Shown in pieces: positions 9,807 through 22,090 of a stretch of DNA of 64,000 bases (its first letter is position 1; every line of letters begins with the position of its first letter). The notes beneath the pieces are model-generated. The model was given only the letters and a program-made list of their open reading frames with translations. It had not been told where the DNA came from and made no database searches. Source of the DNA: Pleodorina starrii (taxonomy: Eukaryota > Chlorophyta > Chlorophyceae > Chlamydomonadales > Volvocaceae); the NCBI GenBank assembly GCA_030267565.1, contig BRXU01000004.1, forward strand, positions 2,858,501 through 2,922,500. Direction: 5' to 3'. Both the position numbers and the translations under genes were made by a program.

Positions 9807-12800
9807 AGCAGCTGCAATTGTTGCCGCTGTAGTAACAGTTGTTGTTGTTCCACCTGCTGTTGCTGCTGTTGCAACAGCAGCTGCTGCTGCTGCTGCTGGA
9901 AAGCGTCCTGCTGTTGCTGCTGCTGGTAAGACTGCTGTTGTTGCAGATGTTGCTGCCGGGCAAAATTCGGAGCGGGCAGGTACTCCTGCTCTGCTTGCCC
10001 GTACCCCTGCGCCTGCGAGCCGCCCCACCCCTCCGACTCCCTCTTCACGCCCACTCCCGCGCCACCGCCGCCAGCGACGTCGCCGCCGGCGTCCCGGCGG
10101 GACCCTCCGCGTCCCCCTCCGCCGCCGCGCCCGCCGCCGCCCCCGCCGGCTGCGCCGCCGCCATTGGCCCTGCCTTGGCCCACGCTGCCGCTCCGCCGCG
10201 GGAACTGCGCCATCAGTTGCGCCTGCAGCAGCAGCGCCTGCTGCGATTGCGGCCCCTCCGTCGCCGGCAGCGCTTCCTCGCGGGTCTGTCTCGTCGCCGC
10301 GTCGCCGCCGCCGCCACCCGCATCGCCCTCGGGCCCCCTGACTGGCGCCTCCGGCTCGACCACCTGTGTGGGCGGGAAAAAAGATAGAATAAATAAATAG
10401 CATGAACATAAAAATCAAACCATGACCGTCTCACCGCTGCGGTCCCCTATCTGCGCCTACCCCCGACCAAAAACCCCAGGTCCAGGCCAAAGCCCCCACG
10501 CACACGCCCGCGCGCCCGCCCGCATTCACCACGGGCAGATACAGCAGCTCCTGCGTGCTGCTCTCCTCGTCATCGCTGCTGAACACCGGCTGGGGCTCCC
10601 GGCTCAACACGTCCACGACGACAGACCCGGGCTCGGCCTCGCTGTCGCCGGCCGCCGCGCCCTCCAGCTCACCGCCAGCGCCCTGGAGAGGATGGCGGCA
10701 GCAGCAGCAGCAGAGGCAGCAGCAGCAACGGCGATGAGAGGGTGGCAGTAGGAGGTGGCGATGGCGGTGCCACCGTGGCGAGACAACGGATGCGGACAGC
10801 GCCAATGACGGCCGCGTCACGACGCGGCCGGAACTCCCCCCTCCCGTGATCGCCGACCTACACGCCGCGGTGGAGGCCAAGGTGGGGCTGGACCTCCCGT
10901 CCCACCTGCCCCGACTGGCCCCGCTGTGGGCAACGGCCGGTGGGGCGCAGCCCCCCACAGGCCGCCACAGCCCGGGAACCCTTTGCCCTACCACCACCAC
11001 CACCACCACCACCTACCCCCCCAAAGCACTCCCTCCCCCGTTACCCCAACGCCTTCCGCCCCGTCCCCCCCATCAAGCACCCCGCACTCTCACCGGCGTG
11101 TTCCAGTCGAACTCGTCCTCCCTCTCCACGTACTCGGTGTTCTCGTCCAGCTCCTTGAAGTCGGGGGCGAAGGCCGACCAGTTCTCCGCGTGGACCTGAG
11201 GCAGGCAGGCAGGCAGCAGGCAGGCATCGGGGAGGCAACGGAGTTGCGAGGGAGACGATACGGGTGATGCCACTTTGATGCTGTACACTTTGATGCCTAA
11301 ATGATGCGTCCGGGCCGGACCGAGGTGTCGGACCGAACCCCCCCCCTGGAGTGGCACTGCACCGCATGGCATGGCGCGCATATGCTTCCTCTTCCCTTCC
11401 GTGCCTCCTTCCCGCCCGAGCCGCCGTCTGACCGGTGTCACGTCCGGCGGCGTCCATTCATTCCCGCACCTTGGCCCAGATGTAGATGCGGCCGGAGGAT
11501 GCGCAGCTGAGCAGCAGCGACCTCATGGGGTGCCAGGCAAGATCCAGTGCGCCCTCCTTGGGGCCTGAGGGGGTGGTGGAGGTGGGGGGGGAGGGGGCAG
11601 GGGGGAAGTGAGGGGGTTAGGGAAAGCAATTCTGGCCTCCTCCGCCTCCCCCCCTCCTCCTCCCCGCCGGCCACCCCGCCGCTTGCCCCCAAGCCCAAAA
11701 CCGCACACCCCGCCCCAGCCCCCAGCCCCGCCCCGCCCCACCCTCCAGCATCCGCTCCATGTTCCCCAGCGGCCGGTTCCAGATGTAGATGTGCAGCTGG
11801 GCCTTGGCCGCCGTAACGCCCACCACGTGCTCCGAGTCGCAGGAGAAGGTGGCGGCGCGCCAGGGGGTGCGCTCCACCGCGTTCTGGAAGTCGCGCACCG
11901 GCCGCAGCAGACCCGCCTCGCCGTGGAGCAGCGACCCAGACTTGACCGCCTGGGGTGGGGTGGGGTGGGGTGGGGTGCGGTGGGGTGCGGCAGGTCACGA
12001 TGCGGCACGATGCAGCACGACACGACGCGGGGCAATGTCAGCCCATGTCAGCCACTGGGGGGCCAGCCACCAAAGGTGAAGCAACCAATGCCTGCCACGT
12101 GGACCCCCGCCACGCCCAACCAACCAACCAAAACCCCGCCCCCCGCCGCCGTGCCCCCGCTCCGTGATCTCCTGCTCCCACCTTGCACCCCTAGATCCGT
12201 GTCGCAGGCCGTCCCTCACCTGCCCACCCACCTCACGCACGCACGCATGTACTCCACCCACCCACCCACCCACCCACCCACCCACCCACCCACCCACCCA
12301 CCCACCCACCCACCCACCCACCCACCCACCCACCCACCCACCCACGCAACCCCTCACCCTGTTTGCCAGCGCCTCCGCCACCTGCGCCTCCGAGGGTACG
12401 TCCGCGTCCGCCAGTGACCCGCGGGTCGCCACCTCGTACATGCGCACCCGCTGGTCCGTACACGTGGCCAGCAGCAGCGTGCCCTTGCGGTTGAGGGTCA
12501 GGTCAACCACCCGGGCGGAGTTGGGCAGCTGCGGCGGGGGGTGGGGGGGGCGGGTGCAGCGGCGGGTTGGCGCGGGGGCCGGAATCATCGGTGAGGGAGG
12601 CAGGGAAGCAGGGACACAGGGAAAGGACGGAGGGGCCACGGCGGCGCGTTCCCGGGGAGGACTGCGTCAGGGCTTCATGTTCCGGTAAGCTCGGGAGGCT
12701 GGGACGCACAGCAGCAGGGGGGGGAAGTTCCGTCTTGGGCAGACAGCCAGACCCGGTGTGTTGCTACCGTAATCACCCCGCCCTCAGGGCTCCCCGCGGA

Positions 12801-14539
12801 ACCAGCGCTCTCGCACAGCGGCCCCAGCGTCCATTGGGGCCCGAACTGGAAGCCTGGCGGGGAGCTGAGTTGCGGTCCAGGAGTTGTGCGGCTCGAGGGA
12901 TGCGGCGGAGCGCAGCATAACCCCGCCACGCGCCCCGCCTACCTTTTTTCCCTTCTCCCCCACCCCCTCCTCCCCTGGCGCGGGTCCCGGATCCCTCTCC
13001 ACTCCACTGCCCCAGCGACCAGAGACAACGGCCCAGGCCGCCTCAACCCGCTGTCCGACCCCACCCGTGCGCCTCCGATCAGGTCGTGCGCCCACATCCC
13101 CGGAGGCGCCGCGTACGCCGGTACGACTCACCCGTACGACATCTATGATCTTTCGGCTGGTCACGTCCACCACCGAGATGGCCCCCCGGATCTGGCAGCC
13201 GAGGGCCATATCGCCCTGGCGGTTGAGGATGGCGAGCAGGCCGCTGCCGTTGCCGGCGCCGCCTGCGCCGCCGCCACGCGACGGGGCCGGCTCGGCGCCC
13301 TCGCCTGCGCGAGCAGGGGCGCTTGCAGGTGGCGATCACGATCCGCAGGGGGTTACGGAGGCCGCGGAAGACGGCACATTCCACAACCCACCCTCCCTCC
13401 GCCAACCCATCCATCCATGTTCCACTCCTTGTACCCAATCCATCTCAACCCACCCAATCCGTCCCCATACGGTACATCCAAGCTGCGTTATCCGCTCTCC
13501 GCGCGCCCACCCGCCCAGCCCACCCACCCGCCCAGCCGCCCACCCACCCGCCAGCACCGGCAGCGGCTCCGTCCGCTGCGCGGTGAGGTCCACCAGCAGG
13601 GGCGGCCCCTCCGCCAGGCTCACCGCGGCGGTGTGGGGCGGGTGCGGGGAGAGGCTCACGCGGACCACGGGGGAGCGCAGACCCAGCCGGCAGACCTGGG
13701 AGGGAGGGAGGGTGGGAGGATGGGTGGGTGGGAGGCATGCACGAGCAAGCAAACCCCACGGGTTGGGGCGGCCGGCAGGCCGGCAGGTTGCATCTTGTGA
13801 GTCGGTCCTTTCGTCACTTCGCTTCCGGCCTAGGAAGTGAAGGGGAGAGGGCCATGGCAGGCGGCGCCGCGGCGGTGCGCCGTGCCGCTAGCGCGGCATC
13901 TGCTTCACCCGCTCCGGCTCCACCGGAGCACAGGGCCGGAGTGTGGTAGCGCGCACCTTGGAGCAGGTCAGCAGGTCCCAGAGGATGACGCTCTGGTCCT
14001 CAGAGCCCGACACCAGGTTCCGGCCGTTTCGAGACCACGCCACCGACGTGACGGGGCCCCTGCAGCCATGGCAAGGCCTCCGCGTGAGTTTGTGCTGGCG
14101 CTGTGAGCTAGTCGCGGGGCGGACCCCGCGGGGGACGTCCTGAGCTTACTCGTGTCCCAGCAGGACCGCCGCCACGCCCCGGGTGACGAAATCCCATATC
14201 ACCACGTGGCCCTCCTTGGTGCCGGCTGCGTTGGTGGGGGGTGTGAGGGGGGAGGGGTGTGGTCGCGTTGTGGTCGAACAGCAAACGGGCCGAAACACGC
14301 GGGAAACCGACAGCTGGGCGCCGACGAGGTCCTCACCGGCTAATAAGGTCCCCCTCCGATTGAAGGACATACATAGAGCAGATCCATGTTCTAGGTACTC
14401 CTCAATTATTTCGGGCAGCTCAAGGCTTTGAAATGGATCTGCACGAGGACACAAAGCACTGCCTCAACCCCAGTATATGCTGCATTTCACTAAAACTGTG
14501 GATTGTACATTTTTTCGCACCTAAAAGTCGCCGATTCAT
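9545..14539 (-). CDS. RBBP5: RBBP5/SWD1-like WD40 subunit of COMPASS H3K4 methyltransferase
   Basis: Twelve minus-strand exons fit in frame: 14539-14521, 14438-14337, 14225-14150, 14059-13957, 13695-13548, 13304-13132, 12528-12358, 11949-11742, 11564-11470, 11195-11094, 10682-10530 and 10363-9545, for 722 residues. The start exon encodes only MNRRLL and a split Asp. WD repeats read [59 protein letters not shown] and [12 protein letters not shown]. After the propeller comes the RBBP5 hallmark [20 protein letters not shown], then an acidic [17 protein letters not shown] hinge segment, the region that in animals contacts ASH2L and MLL. In chromatin this subunit scaffolds histone H3 lysine 4 methylation. 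The last exon adds a long Gly- and Gln-rich tail not found in animal RBBP5. The final exon could instead splice at an AG|GTGGGT near 9553, altering the last few residues. Confidence 0.9.
9640..9960 (-). repeat. Poly-glutamine (CAG/CAA) tract in RBBP5 tail
   Basis: On the minus strand this reads as runs of Gln broken by Leu and a few His, about 100 residues. Both CAG and CAA are used, which suggests the protein tract, not a pure triplet expansion, is kept. On the plus strand it appears as an artefactual poly-Leu frame. Confidence 0.8.
12254..12345. repeat. (CCCA)n / (GGGT)n tetranucleotide repeat in RBBP5 intron 7
   Basis: About 23 tandem CCCA units lie in the intron, starting 13 nt inside the 5' splice site. 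The pre-mRNA strand is GGGT-rich and could form G-quadruplexes. All frames are open through it, producing spurious Thr-His-Pro and Gly-Trp-Val frames. Confidence 0.9.
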
Positions 14540-14976
14540 TTGGGCAGACCATGTGCTGAGGAGCCAGGTCTGAACTAAGTTACATCACGGCGTGTCGGTA
14601 TTGCATCTTGCTTCTATATACTCAATAAATTTGAGAAATGGTTGCTGTATGTAGCCCTGGTTTGCACACAGCCGGGCCGGCCGAAGGGCCGATCGATCGT
14701 GCTGCCGTAATGCCGTTATCGTGCCTATGCAAGCGCAGCGTTCTTTGCGACAAAAGCAGATATCGATTGACCAAGAAAGCTGCTCCTTGCTGATTTTTTC
14801 GCTGCGTATAGCCTACTTTTTTCCGAGCTAGTGTGTTGCACTGCCGATACCAACCGCAAAGGCAGAGCTTTTCAGTTTTTCCCTTAGCTCTGGAGCAGAC
14901 GTAACATGTTCTGCTGTGTTTTTCTGTGAATTTGTGATGGGGGCTTGAGGCCCTAATGTTTTAAGGCCGCTACGGC
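14540..14976. promoter_or_regulatory. Divergent promoter between RBBP5-like and TBC1D13-like genes
   Basis: The 437 bp between the two start codons serve two genes transcribed outward. The block is distinctly more AT-rich than its surroundings and contains several T-runs. No TATA box could be assigned with confidence. Confidence 0.5.
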
Positions 14977-17900
14977 ATGGAGCAATTTAAGGGCCTGCTG
15001 AACCGCGCGAAGGAGCTCGCCGTTCAAACGGCGCAAGAAATCGGGCGGAGCGGGACACCAGATCGAGAATCCCCGTCCACCGGCCTTTCACCAGCAGCAT
15101 CCCTATCTTCAGTGCAATCCATTGAAGCGCGAGTGGGGCGGTTCAAGACAGAGCTCAGAGGCTCCCACATAAACCTCCACAACTTGAAACGCCTTGCCTT
15201 TCACGGCATTCCAGACTGCGGGAACTTGCGGGCCATCGTTTGGAAGGTGCGGCCCGCCGCCTCGCCTCCCCGACGCACCCCGCCCGCCTCCCCTGCCATC
15301 ACCCCGCCGCCCCTTACAGCCCGTCATCTGGAAATTTGACCGGAATCGCCTGCCGCGTTTGTTCCTGCTTCTCCCACGCCGCAATCGTGAACGGACGGAA
15401 GGGTGATGCCTGTGTGTTCAGCACTTGTACACGTGCACACACCGCCGTGGGCTGTTTTGCACGTGGCCACCCTGCTTTTGCCACATGGGTTAGTGCAGCG
15501 CGCACGATGCAGCCCTCCCGCTGGGTTCCCTGGGAGCACTTGGCATATGGCGTTACCTAGGTACCTTGCCGCTGCCCCCCATCCCGCGCAGCTGCTGCTG
15601 GGCTACCTTCCCCTTACCCCGGACGACTGGGCCACGGAGCTCGCAAAGAAGCGGACCACCTACCACGTGTTCTGTCAGGTGAACGAAGAGGGGGAGGAGC
15701 GGGGGGCCGGAGCCGGTGGGTCTCGCCGTCAGCCGGTTGATTCTGCCGCTGCTCCCCCGGCAGGCGGCTGCGGGGGAAGGCGGCTGTGTGGGAGCCTGGT
15801 CCCCTGGCAGCTGCGTTCGGCGTTCGGCGCCCGCGCAGCTTTCGGAGGAGCGAACCAAAGTGTGGGTGGAAAACTGATGGGCAGGGCGCCACCGTCACTG
15901 CTACACTTCACTTTCCACGGAGGGGGTGTTCCTCCCGCGTGCGTACAGCAAAGCCACCTCGTATCATGGCAGCACGGGGCTGTTGCAGCTGCGCACGCGG
16001 ACGCCAACCACGGCCTCGGGCAACCTTACTCTCTCCTGAGAATGAGCCCCTGCGGGGCCCGCGCTGCTTACAGCGGGCTGCCGGCGGCGCCCGATATCAC
16101 GGACATCACCGCATTTCCATCGCCCTGTGGACACCTGCCCTGGCCGCGGCAGCCTGCGGCTGCCAATAGCCCCAGAGGCTGCAAGGCCGTCTCCACCCGC
16201 CATGCACCGCCTCACCGCTGGTCGTCCGGCGGCCGCCCGTGCCCCGTGCTCCGCCCTGCCCTGACATGACATGACGTGACGTGCTACTATCATCGACCCG
16301 GCCCATCGCTGCTGGCGGCTGCCCGTGTCAACCCCACCGGTGCCGCGACCGGTTGTTTTGATCGTTGCGTAACGTTCCGTATCTGTCCTGCTGGTCTGGT
16401 CTGATCTGGTCTGGCTGCAGGAACTTATCGTGGACCCCAAGCGGCAGGAGCAGGACGGCGAGGGCCTGGCGGGAGGCGGGGCCCCCGGGAACGGCGCAGA
16501 GCGGCGGGCGGTGGAGTCAGAGGTGGGGCTGCAGCTGCCGCCGCTGGGCTCGTCCGGGGGTGCATGCGGCGTGATGGGTGCCTCTGGGCCACATGACGGC
16601 TTCCCGGCAGGGGCACAGCTGAGACGCTGAGGCGTCCTGCGGATCGGGGGTGGGTATGACGCTCGGCTTTCGTCCTGGACAGGTATTTCATGCCGTACGG
16701 GGGACGGTAGGTAGGGACCTGGCGGGTTGCGATGGCACGAGCCGGCGCCGCGCCCTGCCGGGACCTGTGTGACAGCAGTACAGTAGTACAGGAGCTGTGG
16801 CACTAGCGTGTTCGCAGGGCCCGGCCACGGCTGGTCGCAGCCCCACGTGTAGGGGGGGTTTCGCAAGCTCCCCGCGCTGGCGGCCCGGGGCTGAACGAGG
16901 CGCACATGCACGGGTCACACGCCTTCCCGGCCCCACCTCGGTTGGCACTCGGGCTAGTTGTTGTCATTTAGGGGTTGCTGTGCCGGCGGTGTGACATTGC
17001 CGCTGTGCATCTGTGTAGCCTGTGGCGCCCCAAGCCGCCGTTGCCCGTGCCCCCAACCTCCCCTCCCGTCCCCTTCCCTTCCCTTCCCACGCCCCGGGCC
17101 CCGCAAACCCCGCGCAGCCGGTCGAGGACCACCCGCTGTGCCTGTCGCAGACGTCCAAATGGAACACGTACTTCAAGGTGCGCGCGCATGGGGACGTGCT
17201 GGCGATGTGGATGCTGAGGTTGTGGTGTCTGGTGGGCGGCAGGTCGGACGGCTGGCTGCGGGGCCTGCTGGGTTTCGACTGCAAGTGGCTCTTTTTATTT
17301 GAGGCCATTAGCCAGCGGGTGGGGTGGGGCTTTGGACGGCGTCTGCGAAGGGCCGTGCCTGCGTCGGCGCATGGCTAGCGTGGCGAGTCAGCTAGGGCAA
17401 GGCAGGGGTTGAGAGGGGCCCCAGAAAATGTTGCGTGTTTGATGGGGCGGGACGGGACGGGTGATCGTCTCTGAATCGCCTGCATGGAGCACAGTGGACT
17501 GTGCTCCATGCAGGCTGGCCCAGTGGACAGGACACGCGCGGAAACAACCCTAATGTGTTTGGGCTGCACGCATCGACGCATGACCCGTCTTGCAAACCCA
17601 TCTGCATTCATGCATGCATGCAGGACTCTGAGATCATGGTGCAGGTGGAGCGCGATGTGCTGCGGACGCACCCCGACATGCACTTCTTCACGGGGGACAC
17701 GACGGAGGCGGAGGCGCACCGGGAGGTGAGGGCCGGGTGCCGGGAGGAGCGGCGGGGCGGGGCGGGGCTGTGTGGCGCCGTGGATGTGTGCTCCCGCGGC
17801 CTGACAAGTCACGCCTCGCAGGCACCGTATACCGTACGGTGTCGTTCGCTCGCATTTGTGCTCCTTAACTCGTGTCCACTGATGGGGTTTGTGCGCGGCT

Positions 17901-19664
17901 CCCGCCAGTCCAGCCCAGTCCAGTGAGGAGAGGAGGGGAGATCTCGTGGAGCCTGCAGCGCTGTAGGAGGAGTGCCTTGGGCGCCAGGCAGTCGTGGCGC
18001 AGCGCACCTGACGCTCACCCGCCTGTCCATGAACGGAAAAGGCGCCCCCTCCTAGGCGGTCCTTCAACACTGCACACCAGCAAGCACTCATCCAATCCCG
18101 CTGCCCTCCTTTCCCCGCAAAGCAAAGCCGCAAAGCAGCCCAGCCCAGCCCGCATTCCCCTGCAGTGCCCGCCGCACCCCTGTTCCCTCCCGAACATGCG
18201 CCCTGCGCCTCCAGCCAGGCAGTCAGCCAGCCAGCAAACCTTCTCTTTCGGACTGATTTCTGTACCCCCGCCTGCCGCCCGCCTGCCGCCGGCGCCCGCC
18301 AGTGCTTTTCCCGCCAAAACTCACGGTGCGCTTTGACCCCCCCACCCGACCGACCCGTGGCTGTCGCTGTCACCCCCTCAGGACATGAAGCGCGCGCTGT
18401 TCATGTACGCCAAGCTCAACCCGGGGCTTCGCTACATCCAGGGCATGAACGAGCTCATCGCGCCGCTGTACTACCTGTTCAAGACCGACGCACAGGACCC
18501 ACACGCGGCGCAGTACGCGGAGGCGGATGCGTTCTGGTGCTTCATGGAGCTCATCTCGGACTTTCGCGACCACTTTTGCCAGCAGCTGGACAACGCGCAG
18601 ACGGGCATCCGGGCCACCATCCGGCGGCTCATGCACGTGCTGCAGTACCACGACAGGGAGCTGTGGCACCATATGGAGGTCGTGCACAAGGTGGGAGGGC
18701 GGAGGAGGGCGGGTGGGGGCTAAGGTGGTGGGGATGAGGGGGAGGGGGGAGGGATGCGAGGCGGGGAGGGGCGGGGAGGGAGGAGGCGTGCCGTGGGAGC
18801 GGGGGCGCCAAGGGGAGTGGGCGCGTAGAGGGAGCGGAGCGGAAAGGTCTTGGGGAGCCGGACGAGCACAGCGGGGCGCTGGCGCAGTGATTGGGGGGGC
18901 AGGGTGGGGTATGCGACATGGGGAGGGCGGGGCGGTGGCTCCAGGCGTGGCGGTGGGCCCATGGCGGAGGGTGCGGGGGTTAGCTACGCCCGCCGACCGG
19001 GCAGAGGCGGGGCGCGTGGCCGGCGATCGGAGATCCATCACATCACGCATGCCACGTCTGTCTGCCATTCAAGCGCACTCCGGGGCTTGCCGTTGTGGCT
19101 TTGCGCATCGACCGTTGGGCATATACATCCGACATCGAGCGCCGAAAAACCTGTCGCTCTCCGACGGACAGAACAAGCGTGCGCACACCAGAAAGCAGCA
19201 GCACGGCGCCTTCGCACGATTGCTGGCCACACGCATACGTGCCGTTGGGCATTGTAAGGCGGCACGCCTATGCCCTATCTTGCCGCCCCGCAATTCCCCG
19301 TGGCCTCTGACCCTCTGTCCGGACATGACCGCCCCACTCCAAACCCCCGTTTCCTCGCGCGGCGCAGGTAGACCCGCAGTTTTATGCGTTTCGGTGGCTG
19401 ACGCTGCTGTTGAGCCAGGAGTTTGCATTCCCGGACACGCTGCGGATCTGGGACACGATTCTGAGCGACCCGCATGGTCGCATGGACTGCCTGCTGCGGA
19501 TATGCGTGGCCATGATCCTCAATGTGGGGCCCATCCTGCGGCAGGGCGACTTTACCGTGATCCTCAAGACGCTCCAACGATATCCGCCCGTCGACGTCAA
19601 CGTGCTGCTGCAGCGCGCGGCCGAGATGCCGCCCTGCAGCGTCGTCCTGGGCGCACGCGTGTAG
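14977..19664 (+). CDS. TBC-domain Rab GTPase-activating protein, TBC1D13-like
   Basis: Seven exons, all in phase 0, at 14977-15246, 15592-15678, 16421-16522, 17118-17177, 17624-17725, 18382-18690 and 19368-19664, encode 408 residues, close to the 400 of animal TBC1D13. The product should accelerate GTP hydrolysis on a Rab GTPase at internal membranes. The N-terminus has a helix then a Ser/Pro linker. The TBC domain follows with FHGIPDCGNLRAIVWK, LLGYLP, ELIVDPK, EDHPL...SKWNTYFKDSEIM, QVERDVLRTHPDMHFF, LNPGLRYIQGMNELIAPLYY and DPQFYAFRWLTLLLSQEF. The RYIQGMNE block is the glutamine-finger motif. The arginine-finger position (IxxDxxR) reads VERDVLRTHPD. The spacer after ELIVDPK is variable and Gly-rich. 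Introns reach about 740 nt. Confidence 0.93.
17478..17515. repeat. Perfect 18-bp inverted repeat in intron 4
   Basis: Arms 17478-17495 and 17498-17515 are perfectly complementary around a 2-nt centre (GG). It lies within the intron between the SKWNTYFK and DSEIMVQ exons. Confidence 0.85.
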
Positions 19665-20128
19665 AGAGGAGAGAGAGATGGGGGCTTCGGTTGGGTTGAT
19701 GTTCTTGCGGGGGAGGGCCTTGCCGCTGGCGATGTGCCTTCGGGTGTGGCTGGGAGGGGCCCGGTAGACCAAGGATTAGGTAGAGTTTTAGGTATGCTCG
19801 CATCTACTTATTAAGACCATAGAGCAGTGAATTGTGTGGGGTTTATTCATTGTGGTGTTCATTGTGCATTTCCCCTTGCCGTGATGCACAGAGGCTGATG
19901 GTGTGAAGCCAGCCGCGCGGGACTGCGGCTAGGGAGTTATGACTTGTCAAAGATACTGGTCCTGTATGTATCAAGTCGCCGAGGTTACGCGTTTGCTGCA
20001 AAGGCGAGTTCTGCCGTACAGTAGAGGCGGCCATGCTTTTCAAGACCATGTATGGAAAATTAGCCACACAGATTGAACTGGGTCTGCATATTTCCGACTA
20101 GTCCTGTATATTACTGCTCTAGTTGAAA
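19665..20128. other. 3' UTR and spacer before S10 gene
   Basis: This contains the end of the TBC gene transcript and the promoter of the plastid S10 gene. No TGTAA was seen near the TBC stop. No further gene is seen. Confidence 0.4.
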
Positions 20129-21086
20129 ATGCAGGCACTCGCCAGCCGCTGCAGCCGGGCTCAGCCCTTCACCAGCTCGCGGCCTGTGGTCGCTCGCCTG
20201 CAGAGCGGCGCCATCGCTCGCCGTGTTGCGCGCCCGTCTCAATCCTTTGTTACCAAGTCCGCTGTTGCGGACGCTGGGGCTGTGGACGTGGAGCAGTATG
20301 AGGACGAGCTGGACGTGCCCATTACTGGTGGCGCTGCGCTGGCTCCTGCTGGAGACAAGGTCCGGCTTCGGATTCGCATGCGCAGCTATGAGGTGAAGCT
20401 GCTGGAGGACTGCATTGCGCAAATCCAGACTGTCGCGGACGCCACTGGCGCTGCCTTCAAGGGACCAGGTGCGAAGGATTTTCCACGCAGGTTGGCCGTG
20501 GACGGGAATCGCCCTTTATCCAGAAACGAATTTGGCAGTTTTGAAGCCACTGGACGGCTCGGAGAGGGAGTTGTATTCCCAACCAAGCCAGCATTTCTCC
20601 ACGTCGAGCTTTCAGATAACTATGGACTCTTCACTCTTTGGAAAAGGGAAGGTGTTTAATTGTGTTGCCCCCCCAAGTTGACGGATTGGCTTGTCAAGCG
20701 CCTAGGACAGGCTTGCGGGTCTCCGAACGTTGTCTTCGAAAGCTACCAGGGCCGCTTAGCGCAGGCTGCTTGCGGGGATTTCGCTACGTTGTGTGGATAC
20801 CATGGCCGGGGCAGGCGCTCGCGCTCACGTGCCAACTTCTGGCCCCTCCCCGCCCTCCTTGGACCCCGCGCTTCCCCCTGAACGCAATGCAGTCATGCTT
20901 CCCACCAAGAAGCGGGTGTATTGCGTGCTGCGCTCCCCTCACGTCAACAAGGACGCTCGTGAGCACTTCGAGATCCGCACCCACCACCGGCTGGTTGACC
21001 TGAAGAACCTGTCGGCGGAGACTGTGTCGATGATGATGCAGTGGGTGCCGCCGTCGGGCGTCGAGGTGGAATGCAGCATTGCCTAA
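20129..21086 (+). CDS. PRPS10: Plastid 30S ribosomal protein S10 (uS10c), nucleus-encoded
   Basis: Two exons, 20129-20468 and 20893-21086, joined through a split Val codon, encode 177 residues. The protein is part of the head of the small subunit of the chloroplast ribosome. The first about 50 residues ([20 protein letters not shown] onward) form a typical Ser/Arg/Ala chloroplast transit peptide. The S10 domain begins at [19 protein letters not shown] and continues with the exact family signature [20 protein letters not shown] then [19 protein letters not shown]. It ends [20 protein letters not shown] followed by IA. An acidic linker ([11 protein letters not shown]) precedes the domain. The start at 20129 (GAAAATGC) is chosen for its context and for the transit peptide. 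Confidence 0.95.
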
Positions 21087-22090
21087 GCGGATGGCGGCGT
21101 GGACGAACCGGATGAGAGGAGAGCATGGGGCCGCGACAGCGTCTCAGCAACTGCTGCTAGCGTCAGGCCCTTCTTGGATGCAGTCCGGTGATATAGCGAG
21201 GCGGCAGTTTTTCGTCGTCACAGAACTGGATGAGGAGGACATGTCAGGACCGTGGATCCCATCGCCAATGGGCGAGGTGTCGGCGGTGCCGGGGCGAGGG
21301 TAAACAGTGGGAAAGGTCGGCCACGCGCTTGTCCCCGACCACTCGCCGTGATGGGTTGCGATCTGGGAGTTTTTCGTCTCTCACGAGACGCTGCTCTTAT
21401 GCGCCCATCTCTGACATTCCGTCCTCCTGGTAGCGGAGGATGAGCAGTGATTTGCGGTGGGTCCTATCCCCCGAGCAAGCATGCTGGCGGCTTTTGGGGG
21501 GAAGGCCTGCAAGTATGACATGTGCTGACGGAATGCAGCCCAGCGGGTGCCGTCTTGGACGGCGCGCGGAGAGAACGGTCGGCTTATTGGGGCTGCACGG
21601 TGTGCATCGGCGTCGACGAGTGATATATGTGCGAGTTGTTCTGAGCTCAGCGGCCCCCTGGTCGCTGCCGCTGCTGTAAATGTCGGTCTGGGATCGTTCA
21701 CGTTCGAAATTTTCGTTAACAAGGGCGGGGAGAGGGGTTATGGTCCGGCCGCACTGGCTGCGTGCATGTGGCAAGCGTCCGCATTTTGTACAGCGGCTGC
21801 TGCATAAATTGTCAGTGCAACATATCAACTCTGAGCAGGAAATAGCCTGTGGTCACCACACACCCGAGGTTTCCCCCAGGTAATACCCAATGGCAGGCCA
21901 GGGAAAATATGGACACTCCTGCGCCGAACGCCATCCCGCAAATGTTCGCACTCGCCAACCCTTCAGATATACATAATAATAGTAACACGGCACACGATGC
22001 GCATTGCACGCACGTCCGCCCATCTCACACTGCGCCGTCCTCTCCATGCCGACCAATCATGCTTGGCGCATCTGGCCCCCGTCCCAGTCG
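21087..22090. other. Convergent 3' region of S10 and trehalase genes
   Basis: A TGTAA at 21675-21679 could end the S10 transcript, giving a 3' UTR of about 600 nt. Open frames here lack motifs. Near 21950-21990 the sequence is AT-rich, and no gene is seen. Confidence 0.4.

Noticed and set aside
9428..9832. Plus-strand poly-Leu frame suggesting membrane protein
   Set aside because: It is the complement of the RBBP5 poly-Gln tract, which belongs to a phased twelve-exon model.
12164..12688. Long frames with repeated Thr-His-Pro-Pro or Gly-Trp-Val
   Set aside because: They are the CCCA/GGGT repeat inside an RBBP5 intron; the flanking exons define the gene on the minus strand.
13957..14225. Apparent one-base slip between RBBP5 exons 3 and 4
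   Set aside because: Recounting the G run at the acceptor showed exon 4 begins at 14059 and the phase fits; no anomaly.
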